Shown here piece by piece: positions 29,790 to 39,201 of a stretch of DNA of 64,000 nucleotides. Every line of letters begins with the position of its first letter. Within the stretch, counting starts at the first letter, position 1. The position numbers were made by a program, and so were the translations under genes. Below the pieces are notes generated by a model. The model did no database searches, was not told the DNA's origin, and saw only the letters and a list, made by a program, of their open reading frames with translations. Source of the stretch: Vibrio sp. 10N.286.49.B1 (GTDB lineage Bacteria > Pseudomonadota > Gammaproteobacteria > Enterobacterales > Vibrionaceae); assembly GCF_002873335.1 (NCBI RefSeq), contig NZ_MCUW01000010.1:266420-330419 (forward strand), in the 5' to 3' direction.

Positions 29790-31096
29790 GACCCTGTAAA
29801 TAATTCAGTGTAACTGCTCTCGGTTACAAGTATTCAGTTAGTCGATCTTCGAACATAATCATAAAACGGTTTAGAGCTTGCTTACAGTGATGGATTGGCA
29901 TTGTCCACCTCTTGGAAGCATCCATTATCACTAGGTACACCACCTTTCTAGCCGATTCATCTGTCGGGAACAGTTTACGTTTCTTGGTCGCTTTTCTGAT
30001 CACGCTGTTCAGAGATTCAATCGCGTTCGTTGTATAAATAGCTCTACGGATATCTTGAGGGTAGCTGAACAGAGTATTGAGATTATCCCAATGAGCCGTC
30101 CATGAGCGACTGATTTGAGGGTACTTTTCATCCCACTTATCACCAAAGTGCTCTAGCGCCAACAGAGTTTCATCTTCAGTTGTAGCTTGATAGATTTCCT
30201 TTAAGTCTAAGGTAATGATCTTGTAGTCTTTCCACGGAACGTATTTCATTGAGTTTCGTACTATGAGTATGATACAGAGCTGGGTTTGAGTTTTTGGATA
30301 AACGGTATTGATGGCATCAGGAAAGCTCTTGAGGTCATCAACACAAGCGATGAGGATATCTTAACACAACGATTTTGACGCTCTGTAAGTACACTGAGCC
30401 AGAACTTTGCCCCTTCAATTTCGGACATCCACATCCCAAGAAGTTCTTTCTGACCTTCCATATTGACGCCGAGAGCAAGGTAAATAGCTTTGTTGATGAC
30501 TTGCTTATTTTGGTGCACCTTCACAACAATGCAGTTTAGGTAAACGATGGGATAAACCGAATCAAGAGGGCGAGCTTGCCACTCAACAACTTGTTCTAAA
30601 ACAGCATCAGTGACTTCATATATTAGACTTGCGCAGATATCAGCATCGTACATTGCTTTGAAGGTTGCGACGATTTCTCGGGTAGACATTCCTTTGGCAT
30701 ACAAGCTTAAGATCTTGTCGTCTATCGATTGGAACCGAGTTTGATGCTTACGAACGAGCCTAGGTTCAAAGGACGCGTCACGGTCAGGAGGGATTTCTAG
30801 CTGGATCTCAACATCGTCAGTAATTAGGCGTTTAGAAGAGTAGCCATTTCGACTGTTACTATCGTTGGTCGGTGAGTGTTTTTCGTAGCCAAAAGTGATC
30901 ATCAAGTTCAACATTTAAAGCTATCTCGACCGTCACCTTGGTTAACCTCTTCCTGAAGTCATCAAGATCCGAAGGAGTCTTAATTGACTTAGCGGCTTCG
31001 CGAGCGAAGGCTTCTAAAGCTTTCTTATTCATATTGCTTATTCTTAGTCATGACTGGCTTAATTATAAGTAGATACACAATTTAAATTACAGGCTC
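29790..31096 (-). mobile_element. IS256-family insertion sequence, decayed
   Basis: About 1.3 kb, the family's normal size. Ends are GACCCTGTAA (29790-29799) and the inverse TTACAGGCTC (31087-31096), imperfect inverted repeats. A 23-base direct repeat beginning CTTTTTAAAGCCTGC flanks it (29761-29783 and 31096-31118), which is longer than the 8-9 base duplication expected. Confidence 0.85.
29824..31029 (-). pseudogene. IS256-family transposase, frameshifted
   Basis: Three pieces cover the family. The N-terminus starts at 31029 (MNKKALEAFAREAAKSIKTP). A middle piece lies at 30261-30914 (FGYEKHSPTNDSNSRNGYSS, IDDKILSLYAKGMSTREI). The C-terminal piece lies at 29824-30249 (AIYTTNAIESLNSVIRKATK, FPTDESARKVVYL). 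One frame change lies near 30900, within the FGYEKH region. Another lies between about 30250 and 30370, where the VLVCVDDLKSFP-type catalytic segment is disrupted. The protein cannot be made whole. Confidence 0.88.
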
Positions 31097-31807
31097 TTTT
31101 TAAAGCCTGCTCTACTGCTTTTCATTATTTCCCCAGATTAATTTTAAGCGCAAGTAAATAGTCGGTATCTTGGTCGATGATAGTTTTTGCTATCTGTGCT
31201 TGGCATATCACTGCACTTTAACTGATATCGGATATGGAGGCTGCAACTTCTTCAATATAGCTCCTTTTCTTTCTACTGAGATACGAGACACAATTACTCT
31301 TTATCGCCAAAACTGGTTAAAGTTTAACAGTGACAACTATCCTGCCAGAGGGCGTAATACTGTGCTGCGAGCTTTATTATCCAGGTTTCTCAGGCTTTCA
31401 TGATCAAATAAACACGATTTTACAGAAATGTTTACGATTTCTTTTAAGCTGAGGGCGATTAGGTAATAGCTATAAACACTGAAGCTTACATCATAAGATG
31501 AACGGATAAGTGCAAGAAGCCGCTTATATTCCAGTGCTTTTCGTGACTCTGGTCGTAAAGTTAAGCCTAATCGATCTTATACTTCCGCGGCAGAATAGGC
31601 TTTATCTGTTGCTAATTTGATTGCTTCAACGTCAAAATTTGGTGCAAATCGCAGTTTGCTGATAATTAGCGACCTATGTGAAAAGAATAGGCGGAAAATG
31701 TTGAGTAGAGTCAGGGCGAATAGTTTTTTCTGAAACTGAGATTGGATCATGAGATTTGTATTGATAACCGAATTAAAGGAACAACGTTACCTAAACGATA
31801 AAAAGGC
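31097..31807. other. Region of insertion-sequence debris
   Basis: No intact gene. At about 31310-31350 a sequence reading TTTAACAGTGACAACTA is the inverse of a 17-base stretch at the left end of the IS3-type element at 34567. On the minus strand around 31540-31680, FDVEAIKLATDKAYSAAEV followed by DRLGLTLRP resembles an IS3-family OrfA helix-turn-helix. A short ORF at 31170-31403 has no recognisable domain. The stretch is best read as fossil IS3-type ends and pieces. Confidence 0.45.
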
Positions 31808-31872
31808 TTTTGCGCCAACTTAAAAATCCCTTATCACGAAATGATTAGGGATTTTATAGGTTGGCGCAAAAT
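31808..31872 (-). terminator. Long two-stem inverted repeat after PhoD-like gene 2
   Basis: TTTTGCGCCAAC (31808-31819) pairs with GTTGGCGCAAAA (31860-31871); inside, AAAATCCCT pairs with AGGGATTTT. The overall palindrome is about 64 bases with a short central loop. It lies 60 bases past the stop of the minus-strand gene. It could be a terminator or a small mobile-repeat remnant. Confidence 0.6.
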
Positions 31873-31932
31873 TTACTTAAACGGTCGACATAGTACCATT
31901 AACAATAAAGTTTAGTGTAAATGACAAGCTGT

Positions 31933-34305
31933 TTAACTAATGACATTGTCTCCGCCGTTCTCTTTTTGTTCAATGGTAACGGGCCACCCTTCGTAAATAT
32001 TGTCAAGTTCGGGGTTGGTAACATCAGCTAAGAAGCGATAAGCGGTACAGTGATATGTGCGCTTATCTGTATCAAATTCAATGAAACCAAATCCACTACC
32101 TTTTTCTTGTGCTTTAACATATCGGTTTGTTGATTTACCAACAACAGGGTTTGCTACAGCATAAACGTAGTTTTTTGTACCAAAAGCGTCGATTGACTCG
32201 CCAGTATGTGGGAGACCATGCGCTGGTGGGTTGTCTGTTGCGATGCCTACTGATTCTGGAAGCCAATAACGTTGCCAACCTGCTGCAATAGCAGGTACAC
32301 AGAAAGCCCAGTTCGAATCACGTTGTTTCTCTACGCCATATTGAGAGATAGAGGCAAGATGGGTGTCACCGCAAATATGAAGTGCCATTGAGTCTCTAAC
32401 TATATTTATGGCTCTGTCACGAGCAGACGCCGGCCAAGCATTACCATCAAAGTCATATTTTAGATACTTATCTGGGCCTCCGTTATGTGTCGCAAGGCTA
32501 GCAAATACAGTTTGACTTAGTAGTGCTTTGAGTGTGTGTTGATTCCATTGCTCACTCCATTCGGATAGGAATGTTTCTTGAGTTGGACCCAGTAACTCTA
32601 GTCCTTCCTTATCCAGAGAAGAGTTAACATACAATGGCTCTTCATCTCTTCCTGTAATGCCTACAAGTGCGTCTACACGATCTGGCCCACTCTTGAACTG
32701 GCGATCTGAAAGAACCGCGAAACTGACATTACTATACAGTAGCTCACCAAAGTACGCCGAAATCCCATTTTTCGCCTCAATTGGTGTTGAATTGTAAGGA
32801 GTTGGGTGATGAGATGTATGAGTATCGTGCACAATATTTACAAAGCGCGGTGAATGAATGTATCCGGTCAATACCGAAGCACTAGGGTCCCTTTCCGGAT
32901 TTTTCATTTCCACACCACCTTCACCCCAGAAGTTGCCTTGGAGAATATCGTGGTCATCAGGAATACAAACCGTAGGTGCCAGGCTCATTGATTTTCTAAA
33001 TACCCAACCGAATTGATAGTACTTTCTCAAATAGTTAAGAATTGCTTTGTCGTCTGGTGAACGAACGACCCCAAAACCCCCATGGCTTTCATAAAGTTGG
33101 TCACCAGAAAAGAACAATAGATCGGGCGTTAGAGCCTCAACGTTTTTGGTTAACGGTGCGTAAGGGTAGGCATAGTCATTTTGACAAGTAAACGCTGCCA
33201 TTCGCAGTGGGCGTCCTTTAGGCTCTGCTTGGATCTCTCCTGGCCAAACATCAATTGATTCACTACCATCTTTGTGTTTCTCTGGGTAGACAATACGATA
33301 CGAAGTTGTTTGAGCCGGGTTCCAATTATCAATTTCGAAATTGGCAAACCAACCTTCAGTGTTAATGGTCGCTTCTGAAGCTGTCTTCCATTCACCATCG
33401 AGAAGAAGTTGTAAAGAAACAATTTGGTTGTCATGATTGCCAATAGGACCAACAAGGGCGGTCATTTTCAGTATGTGCCCACGTTCGCTGCGCGAGTTGT
33501 TTAGCGTATACATACTCCATAAAATAGGCCCAAAGCGATGAGATTCTTCAACCGTAAATGCCGTACCTTTAATTTGCCAATTTTCGAAACGGTAGCGGCA
33601 GCCTTGATGCTCTTTAGGAATAATATTGCCATACGTTGATACGATATTCGCATTACTGACCACTGCTACGTTACCAAGCAGTTCATCATTAGATGCGATA
33701 GCGTTTATAGTGCCAAGTACTTTATCATTGTTGAGTGTTTTTGCTGTTAATGTAACTGTTACTGCACCTGCAACCGCGGTTGCCTTTAAGTGAAGAACGA
33801 TAGATTCATCTGTGGTGGTCGCATTAAGTTTTACTGAGTTATTACCTAAAATGAGTTGGTCTTTAGTGTAAAGAGCATCAAAGCCTTTTTGTACAAAACA
33901 GTTACTGCGGTAATCATTTAGCTCACTTCGTGCACCAATACGAAAACCTGCACCGCCATCTTGTGGCTGAATATCAACTCGTTTGACAATGACTGACATC
34001 TCGAAACCTGCGGTTGGAGTCGTCAATTGATGAGTAAGTAAGTGCACGCTTCGGTTTCCACCAAGGCTTAATACTTCTACACCACCATCTTTTATCATCC
34101 AGTCTTCCATTGGATTAGCCCAGTAGCTACCTCCAATCCAGATTCTATCGTGAGTATTTTGCCAACTGTCTTTGAGATCAACTAAAGTGTTTGTTTGTTT
34201 TTCACTAGTGGATGCAAAGCTGCTGCTATTTCCAGAAAGGCCTCCGACTACCAAACTAGCGCCAGCTACTTTTAAAATATTACGTCTTGAAACACCAAAG
34301 CTCAT
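31933..34305 (-). CDS. Tat-exported PhoD-like metallophosphoesterase with N-terminal beta-sandwich domain (copy 2)
   Basis: The 790-residue paralogue of the protein at 17993-20374 begins with the Tat signal SFGVSRRNILKVAGASLVVG and, unlike copy 1, has no lipobox cysteine (cleavage near SSSFAS), so it is probably soluble in the periplasm. The same order of domains is visible: beta-sandwich (DRIWIGGSYWANPMEDWMI), Ig-like region, then the PhoD core with SGDQLYE, PDDHDILQGN and GDTHLASIS. The two copies agree over almost the whole length, including the C-terminal GFIEFDTDKRTYHCTAYRFL, indicating duplication and divergence. Substrate unknown. RBS AAGGGA precedes ATG 34305. Confidence 0.85.
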   Translation of the reverse strand: MSFGVSRRNILKVAGASLVVGGLSGNSSSFASTSEKQTNTLVDLKDSWQNTHDRIWIGGSYWANPMEDWMIKDGGVEVLSLGGNRSVHLLTHQLTTPTAGFEMSVIVKRVDIQPQDGGAGFRIGARSELNDYRSNCFVQKGFDALYTKDQLILGNNSVKLNATTTDESIVLHLKATAVAGAVTVTLTAKTLNNDKVLGTINAIASNDELLGNVAVVSNANIVSTYGNIIPKEHQGCRYRFENWQIKGTAFTVEESHRFGPILWSMYTLNNSRSERGHILKMTALVGPIGNHDNQIVSLQLLLDGEWKTASEATINTEGWFANFEIDNWNPAQTTSYRIVYPEKHKDGSESIDVWPGEIQAEPKGRPLRMAAFTCQNDYAYPYAPLTKNVEALTPDLLFFSGDQLYESHGGFGVVRSPDDKAILNYLRKYYQFGWVFRKSMSLAPTVCIPDDHDILQGNFWGEGGVEMKNPERDPSASVLTGYIHSPRFVNIVHDTHTSHHPTPYNSTPIEAKNGISAYFGELLYSNVSFAVLSDRQFKSGPDRVDALVGITGRDEEPLYVNSSLDKEGLELLGPTQETFLSEWSEQWNQHTLKALLSQTVFASLATHNGGPDKYLKYDFDGNAWPASARDRAINIVRDSMALHICGDTHLASISQYGVEKQRDSNWAFCVPAIAAGWQRYWLPESVGIATDNPPAHGLPHTGESIDAFGTKNYVYAVANPVVGKSTNRYVKAQEKGSGFGFIEFDTDKRTYHCTAYRFLADVTNPELDNIYEGWPVTIEQKENGGDNVIS

Positions 34306-34566
34306 AAGAAATATCCCTTAAGGTAAACAATTTGTGCATACAGACTAACCAATATTTACTTTGGTTGATATCTATATCGATGAGTTTTGTGAGCAGGCGA
34401 TTGAATTACAGTATAAAGGCAAGATTTTGTGAATGAATGAGGATATAAGTGTAAATATATATGTAAATTAGTTGGTTATATTATCCCCGTGCTCATTGTA
34501 GATGCTTGATTCTGAAGGTTGTTCGGCGTAATGATTTCTCAGGCGCTTTGTATCCCCCTGTGCCTG
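34306..34566. promoter_or_regulatory. Upstream region of PhoD-like gene 2
   Basis: Inverted half-sites CTAACCAAT (34345-34353) and TTTGGTTGAT (34360-34369) flank an AT-rich spacer just upstream of the start codon and match arms of the shared operator. No gene is present. Confidence 0.45.
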
Positions 34567-34620
34567 GCTAGTTGTCACTGTTAAAAATTAATCAATTAGC
34601 GGGGCGGTTACAGAGGTAAT

Positions 34621-35121
34621 ATGTCTCGTTACTCACAAGAAAGAAAAGAAGCAGTATTGAAAAAGTTGTTGTCCCCGCACTCTCGCTTTTTGACCGAAGT
34701 AGCAACAGAAGAAGGCATCAGTGATGCAACACTGTATTATTGGCGTAAACAACTTCGAGAATCAGGAGTTGTTGTAGCAAACAGTCATACCCCTTCAGAG
34801 CATTGGTCTGCGCAAACTAAGTTAGCTATTGTTCCTGCGACGTTTTCTATGACAGAAAACGAGTTCAGCCAGTACTGTCGTGAAAACGGATTGTACCCAG
34901 AAGAAGTCCAGCAGTGGCGCAGCGAAAGTATGCAGGGGTTCATGCCATCGAAGGAGGGTGAAGCCGAGACAAAGAAACAAGCTAAAGCCGATAAGCATGA
35001 AATCAAAGAATTAAAAAACGAGTTTCGCGTTAAAGAGAAAGCATTAGCGGAATCGGCAGCCTTGTTGGTGCTAAGAAAAAAGCTGAGGACCTTTTGTGAG
35101 GAAGAGTTTGAGGACTACTAA
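34621..35121 (+). CDS. IS3-type transposase OrfA, two helix-turn-helix domains
   Basis: The 166-residue protein has a transposase helix-turn-helix (FLTEVATEEGISDATLYYWR), a second DNA-binding-like segment (WSAQTKLAIVPATFSMTENE), and a charged C-terminal helix (ADKHEIKELKNEFRVKEKAL). The layout matches long OrfA proteins of IS3-type elements with two HTH repeats. It ends just before the reading frame of OrfB. With orfB broken, it has no working partner in this copy. Confidence 0.75.
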   Translation: MSRYSQERKEAVLKKLLSPHSRFLTEVATEEGISDATLYYWRKQLRESGVVVANSHTPSEHWSAQTKLAIVPATFSMTENEFSQYCRENGLYPEEVQQWRSESMQGFMPSKEGEAETKKQAKADKHEIKELKNEFRVKEKALAESAALLVLRKKLRTFCEEEFEDY

Positions 35122-35149
35122 CCTCAACCGAAGAGAGGCAAAATATCGT

Positions 35150-36097
35150 TGTGCTCATCCATGAAGCATGTCATAACGGCAGTCGCTTAGAACGTGCGTG
35201 CAACGAAGCTGAGATAGATTTACGGACTTACCGCCGCTGGTATCAGCGCGGTAAGGTACAAGCTGATGAGCGACTTACGTCGATAAGACCCAAGCCTGTT
35301 AATAAGCTGTCTGAGCACGAATGGCAAGATATTATTGATATTAGTAATGCGCCCGAGTATGCCAGTTTACCGCCAATCCAAATAGTGCCAATACTGCTGG
35401 ATAAAGGCTAGTATATTGCGTTTGAAGCCAGTTTTTGTGTTAAAAGCGGCAGGACAACCTAACCGTAGGGGCCGTCAACGTAGCCCAAAAACCATCGAAA
35501 CCAACAAGCTACACAGTGACAGGTCCAAATCAGGTATTTATTTGGGATATTACGTATCTACCTTCAGGTCTTCTTGGGCAACATTATGATCTTTAACTAA
35601 TTGAAGACATATATAGTCGAAAAATTGTCGGGTATGACGTCTATGACCGAGAGTGTGGAGAGATGGCATCTCAACTGCTTCAGCGCACGCTGATACGGGA
35701 ACAATGCTAATCAGCATTGGTGCTGCACTCAGATAATGGTGCGCCAAAGACATCGTTGATGTTCAAAGCAAAAATGGAGGAGCTTGGCATTACTTCATTT
35801 TACAGTAGTCCTCGAGTGAGCGACGACAATCCGTATGTAGAGTCACTGTTTCGAACGCTGAAATATGCCCCGATTTGGCCACCAAAGGGGTTTGAAAGCA
35901 TTGAACAAAACCGTTCTTGCGTAGAAAACTTTGTAATCTGGCGCAACACAGAGCATAAACATAGTCGCCTGAATTACGTGACACCTTGAGAGAGACATAG
36001 TGGAAAGGATGCTGAGATTTTAAGGAAAGGAGCAAAGGTGTTGATGGCACCTCGCCAAGCAAAACCAGCACGATGGTTAGGAAAAATACGCAACTGA
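35150..36097 (+). pseudogene. IS3-type transposase OrfB, frameshifted
   Basis: Pieces of the OrfB protein appear in different frames. The N-terminal part at 35151-35411 reads EACHNGSRLERACNEAEIDL. The middle part around 35500-35700 encodes FIWDITYLPS-like and YEVYDRE-like segments, and the catalytic part at 35717-35989 reads LHSDNGAPKTSLMFKAKMEEL and FYSSPRVSDDNPYVESLFRT. In-frame stops and shifts make it non-functional. Confidence 0.8.
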
Positions 36098-36359
36098 GAA
36101 CCAATCAGAAAAGTTCACCTGAACCTAGCAAAAGAAGCTGCTTGATAATTAGTCAAGTCGTGACTGCTAGCTTGAAAAATGCCGATACAACGCATCCGTA
36201 AAAGGCATTCGTAACATTGTATTTTTAATACAATGAATTATATTAAAACGGTTTTAGGACGCTCCATTTTTAATTAAGCTGATTACGTGTTATTTCCTCA
36301 TATGCTTAAGGTGTTGATAGGTATCGTAATAGCCGCTAATTATTAAAGAATAAGAAACT

Positions 36360-36389
36360 CCAAAGGCTCTATGGTTATAGAACCTTTGG
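36360..36389 (-). terminator. Hairpin after GH3 gene
   Basis: CCAAAGGCTCTA (36360-36371) pairs with TATAGAACCTTTGG (36376-36389) with one mismatch, 33 bases past the minus-strand stop at 36422. A short T-rich tract follows on the minus strand. Confidence 0.65.
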
Positions 36390-36421
36390 ACAACGCTAGC
36401 TTTTGGAATGGAGCTAAAAGG

Positions 36422-38614
36422 TTAGATTAGTTTAATCGTCTTCGTTTTCGGTGTCGCTGCGCCAAGGCGTTCACTGACGGGGCTAGGGGATGAGTTACCG
36501 ACCAAAACTTGATAGCCCCCTGTCCTCCAGATTCTCTCGCCGTTCGAGTTGACCACTTTTAGTTGTTCAGGGGCGACAGTAAAGGTCACCATTTTTTTCT
36601 CTCCTTGTTTAAGAGCTATCCGCTGGAAACCTTTTAAACTAGTTTGAGGTAGATTATCTGTTACTTTTTCAGGGCTAATGTAAAGTTGAACAACTTCTTC
36701 AATATCGTAGCTGCCAATATTTTCTACTTCAATTTGCACCTGTAGTGAATCGTTTTGACTTAGCTCGTTAGCGTTAAGGGTTAATTGTTTGAAGTCGGTT
36801 TCAGAGTACGTTAAACCAAAACCAAATGGGAACATTGGCTCTTTGGTCATGTATTTATAAGTTCGCCCCTGCATCGCATAGTCTTCGTAATCTGGAAGCT
36901 GAGCTACGTTTTTCGGGAAAGTGATTGGTAGGTGGCCCGATGGAGATACATCACCAAATAGCACATCGGCTACAGCGGTGCCGCCTTGTTCACCAGGGTA
37001 CCAAATTTGAAGAATAGCATCGGCGTGCTCTTCGATACCTTCAAGAGAAACTGGGCTGCCACTAGCGACCACTAAAATTAGCGGACCTTTCTTTTTCTCT
37101 ATGATTTGATGAAGATAATTAATCTGGTTTTGTGGAAGTTTTAGGTCTTTTTTATCGCCAATATTTGCAGAAGCGATAGCATCAACCTCTTCTCCTTCAA
37201 AATCTGCACTTAAGCCTACTACGGCGATGGTGACATCAGCACTAGCTGCAACATTTGGCGCCCAGTTTTTCGGGTTTAAGTTATCATTAAAAGGCAATGC
37301 ACCACTACGATAGTTGAGGGAGGTGCCAAGTGAAACGGCTTCTGAGATCCCGCCTAATATCGTGACTAAATTAGGGCTAATACCGTAGTAGTTGCCCATA
37401 AGCATATCGGCTGAATTGGCAAAAGGACCGGTAACATACGGTATTTTAATGTCTTTTGATAGCGGCAGAATATTGTTGTCGTTTTTCAATAGAACGATGG
37501 ACTTTTGTGCAACTTTACGTGCCAGTTCTCGGTGTTCTTTGCTGTTGATCACCGATGGAGGAATTTGGTTGTATGGGTTATTGCTTTGATCAGCATCGAA
37601 CATGCCTAGTTTAAAGCGTGTCTTAAATAGTTGCTCTGCACGTTGGGTTATAAGCTCTTCAGTGACCAAACCTTGTTCAACCGCCTCTGTGAGGTGGTGA
37701 TAGCTGTAACCACAGTTTAGTTCAACCCCAGCTTTTAAGGCGACTGCAGATGCTTCAGCAGCGTTTTTTTTGTACTTGAGTTTTTCGAATATGCCGTGGA
37801 TCGCCCCACAATCTGAGACAACATGGCCGTCAAACCCCCATTGACCTCTCAATATGTCTTGGATCAGGAAGTGACTGGCGTTGGCAGGCACATCAAAAAC
37901 GGCGTTGTAAGCGGCCATCACCGTTTCAACATTGGCATCTTTAACTAGGGCTTCAAAAGCTGGTAAGTAGGTTTCATAAAGGTCTTGTTGACTTGGTATT
38001 GCGTTAAAATGATGTCGAGAGGCTTCTGGTCCCGAGTGTACTGCGTAATGTTTTGCTGTTGCAGCAGACTTTAGGTAATCGGGATTGTCACCTTGCAAGC
38101 CTTGTACAAAAGCGATGCCGATTTGTGAAGTTAAGAATGGGTCTTCACCATAAGTCTCTTGTCCGCGGCCCCAACGTGGATCTCTGAAGATATTTACATT
38201 GGGCGTCCAGAAAGTTAATCCCGCATATTGGCTATGGTTACCCATAGATTGAGAAATCGAGAACTTGGCTCTGGCTTCGGTAGATATGGCACTAGCGACT
38301 TCTTTTGCCAAATTGGTATCAAAAGTAGCTGCTAAACCAATGGCTTGAGGAAAGATTGTGGCTTTACCATTTCGAGCTACTCCGTGTAGCGCCTCATTCC
38401 ACCAATTGTATGACGGGACCTCAAGCCGCTGAATAGCGGGAGCATCGTTAAGTAACTGGCTGACTTTCTCCTCTAGTGTCATTTGTGATACTAAAATTTC
38501 AGTTCGTTGGTCAATTGGCAGTCTATGATTCTGAAAAGACAGGTCAATTTCCTGAGCTGAAACACAAGCTGTTCCCATGCTGATAAAAGCAATTGATTTT
38601 TTTAAGATATTCAT
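36422..38614 (-). CDS. GH3 glycoside hydrolase, secreted (beta-glucosidase/xylosidase type)
   Basis: The 730-residue protein has a signal peptide (KKSIAFISMGTACVSA) and the three-part GH3 layout. The N-terminal (beta/alpha)8 domain covers about 25-330, with NWWNEALHGVARNG and the nucleophile Asp268 in HVVSDCGAI. The alpha/beta sandwich domain (PYVTGPFANSADMLMGNYYG, WYPGEQGGTAVADVLFGD) and a C-terminal fibronectin-III-like domain (QIEVENIGSYDIEEVVQLYI) follow. The NWWNEALHG start is typical of the xylosidase-like branch. It probably trims periplasmic oligosaccharides, perhaps side chains of red-algal galactans or an associated xylan; substrate not decided. RBS AGGAA precedes ATG 38614. It has a private upstream region with operators. 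Confidence 0.9.
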   Translation of the reverse strand: MNILKKSIAFISMGTACVSAQEIDLSFQNHRLPIDQRTEILVSQMTLEEKVSQLLNDAPAIQRLEVPSYNWWNEALHGVARNGKATIFPQAIGLAATFDTNLAKEVASAISTEARAKFSISQSMGNHSQYAGLTFWTPNVNIFRDPRWGRGQETYGEDPFLTSQIGIAFVQGLQGDNPDYLKSAATAKHYAVHSGPEASRHHFNAIPSQQDLYETYLPAFEALVKDANVETVMAAYNAVFDVPANASHFLIQDILRGQWGFDGHVVSDCGAIHGIFEKLKYKKNAAEASAVALKAGVELNCGYSYHHLTEAVEQGLVTEELITQRAEQLFKTRFKLGMFDADQSNNPYNQIPPSVINSKEHRELARKVAQKSIVLLKNDNNILPLSKDIKIPYVTGPFANSADMLMGNYYGISPNLVTILGGISEAVSLGTSLNYRSGALPFNDNLNPKNWAPNVAASADVTIAVVGLSADFEGEEVDAIASANIGDKKDLKLPQNQINYLHQIIEKKKGPLILVVASGSPVSLEGIEEHADAILQIWYPGEQGGTAVADVLFGDVSPSGHLPITFPKNVAQLPDYEDYAMQGRTYKYMTKEPMFPFGFGLTYSETDFKQLTLNANELSQNDSLQVQIEVENIGSYDIEEVVQLYISPEKVTDNLPQTSLKGFQRIALKQGEKKMVTFTVAPEQLKVVNSNGERIWRTGGYQVLVGNSSPSPVSERLGAATPKTKTIKLI

Positions 38615-39201
38615 TAATTCATTCCTAATAATAACTTATTTTGGTTAACCCTGTGTCGTTATTGGTTAAACTATAGTAATTATATATCAACGTATATTGA
38701 TATTTTTACAATCGCTTTGCTGTAAATAATTATTGTGAGCTTGGTCGTTATCTGGGGAAATGTAGTTGGTAGAATAAGAGCAACACTGCACTTTTTTGCT
38801 TGTTCCCAATTCAGAGTTGTTATTGGAACGCTTTTTGTGAGTTTACTTTAAAAAGTTAGCATGTTGCAGAATTCGTGTCAGTTGACATAACGCTTTATTT
38901 TATGATTAAGCACCTAGAGCGATTCATTATGCGCATCACCAAATGTTTGAATTGGTAAATTAATAAGGTGGCCAAAATAGTAACTGCTTCCAAAACGTTT
39001 AAAGTGAGTGATTAATGTTCGGATAAGTATCCTCGGCCTATTGATTAGCATTTATGTTTTTTAGAGGTGGTGATGACGAAGAGACGGTTTTGGCTTGTTA
39101 GTTGTGTGTACCACATATTGTGGTTTGTCTTTTTCATGGGATTAGCATGAAAAAGACAAAAGGTCATTAAGCAGGAAAAAGTAAATTAAAATCACTAACG
39201 A
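38615..39201. promoter_or_regulatory. Upstream region of GH3 gene with two operator-like sites
   Basis: TTTTGGTTAACCCT (38639-38652) and GTTATTGGTTAAACTAT (38658-38674) lie just upstream of the GH3 start. The rest of the 587 bases shows no gene. A hairpin TTTGTCTTTTTCATG (39124-39138) / CATGAAAAAGACAAA (39146-39160) lies past the end of the cycloisomerase gene at 39202 and may terminate that operon. Confidence 0.55.

Larger units (their letters stand above)
34567..36171 (+). mobile_element. IS3-type insertion sequence, decayed
   Basis: Approximate ends: GCTAGTTGTCAC (from 34567) and the inverse GTGACTGCTAGC (to 36171), which are imperfect inverted repeats. Contents are an OrfA-like gene and a broken OrfB. 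Another copy of its left end occurs at about 31310-31350 in opposite orientation. Confidence 0.75.

Noticed and set aside
31170..31403. 77-residue plus-strand reading frame in the IS-debris region
   Set aside because: It overlaps fossil insertion-sequence sequence and encodes nothing recognisable.
36422..38614. GH3 protein as an N-acetylglucosaminidase (NagZ)
   Set aside because: Length, three-domain layout and signal peptide fit the beta-glucosidase/xylosidase branch, not the shorter cytoplasmic NagZ.
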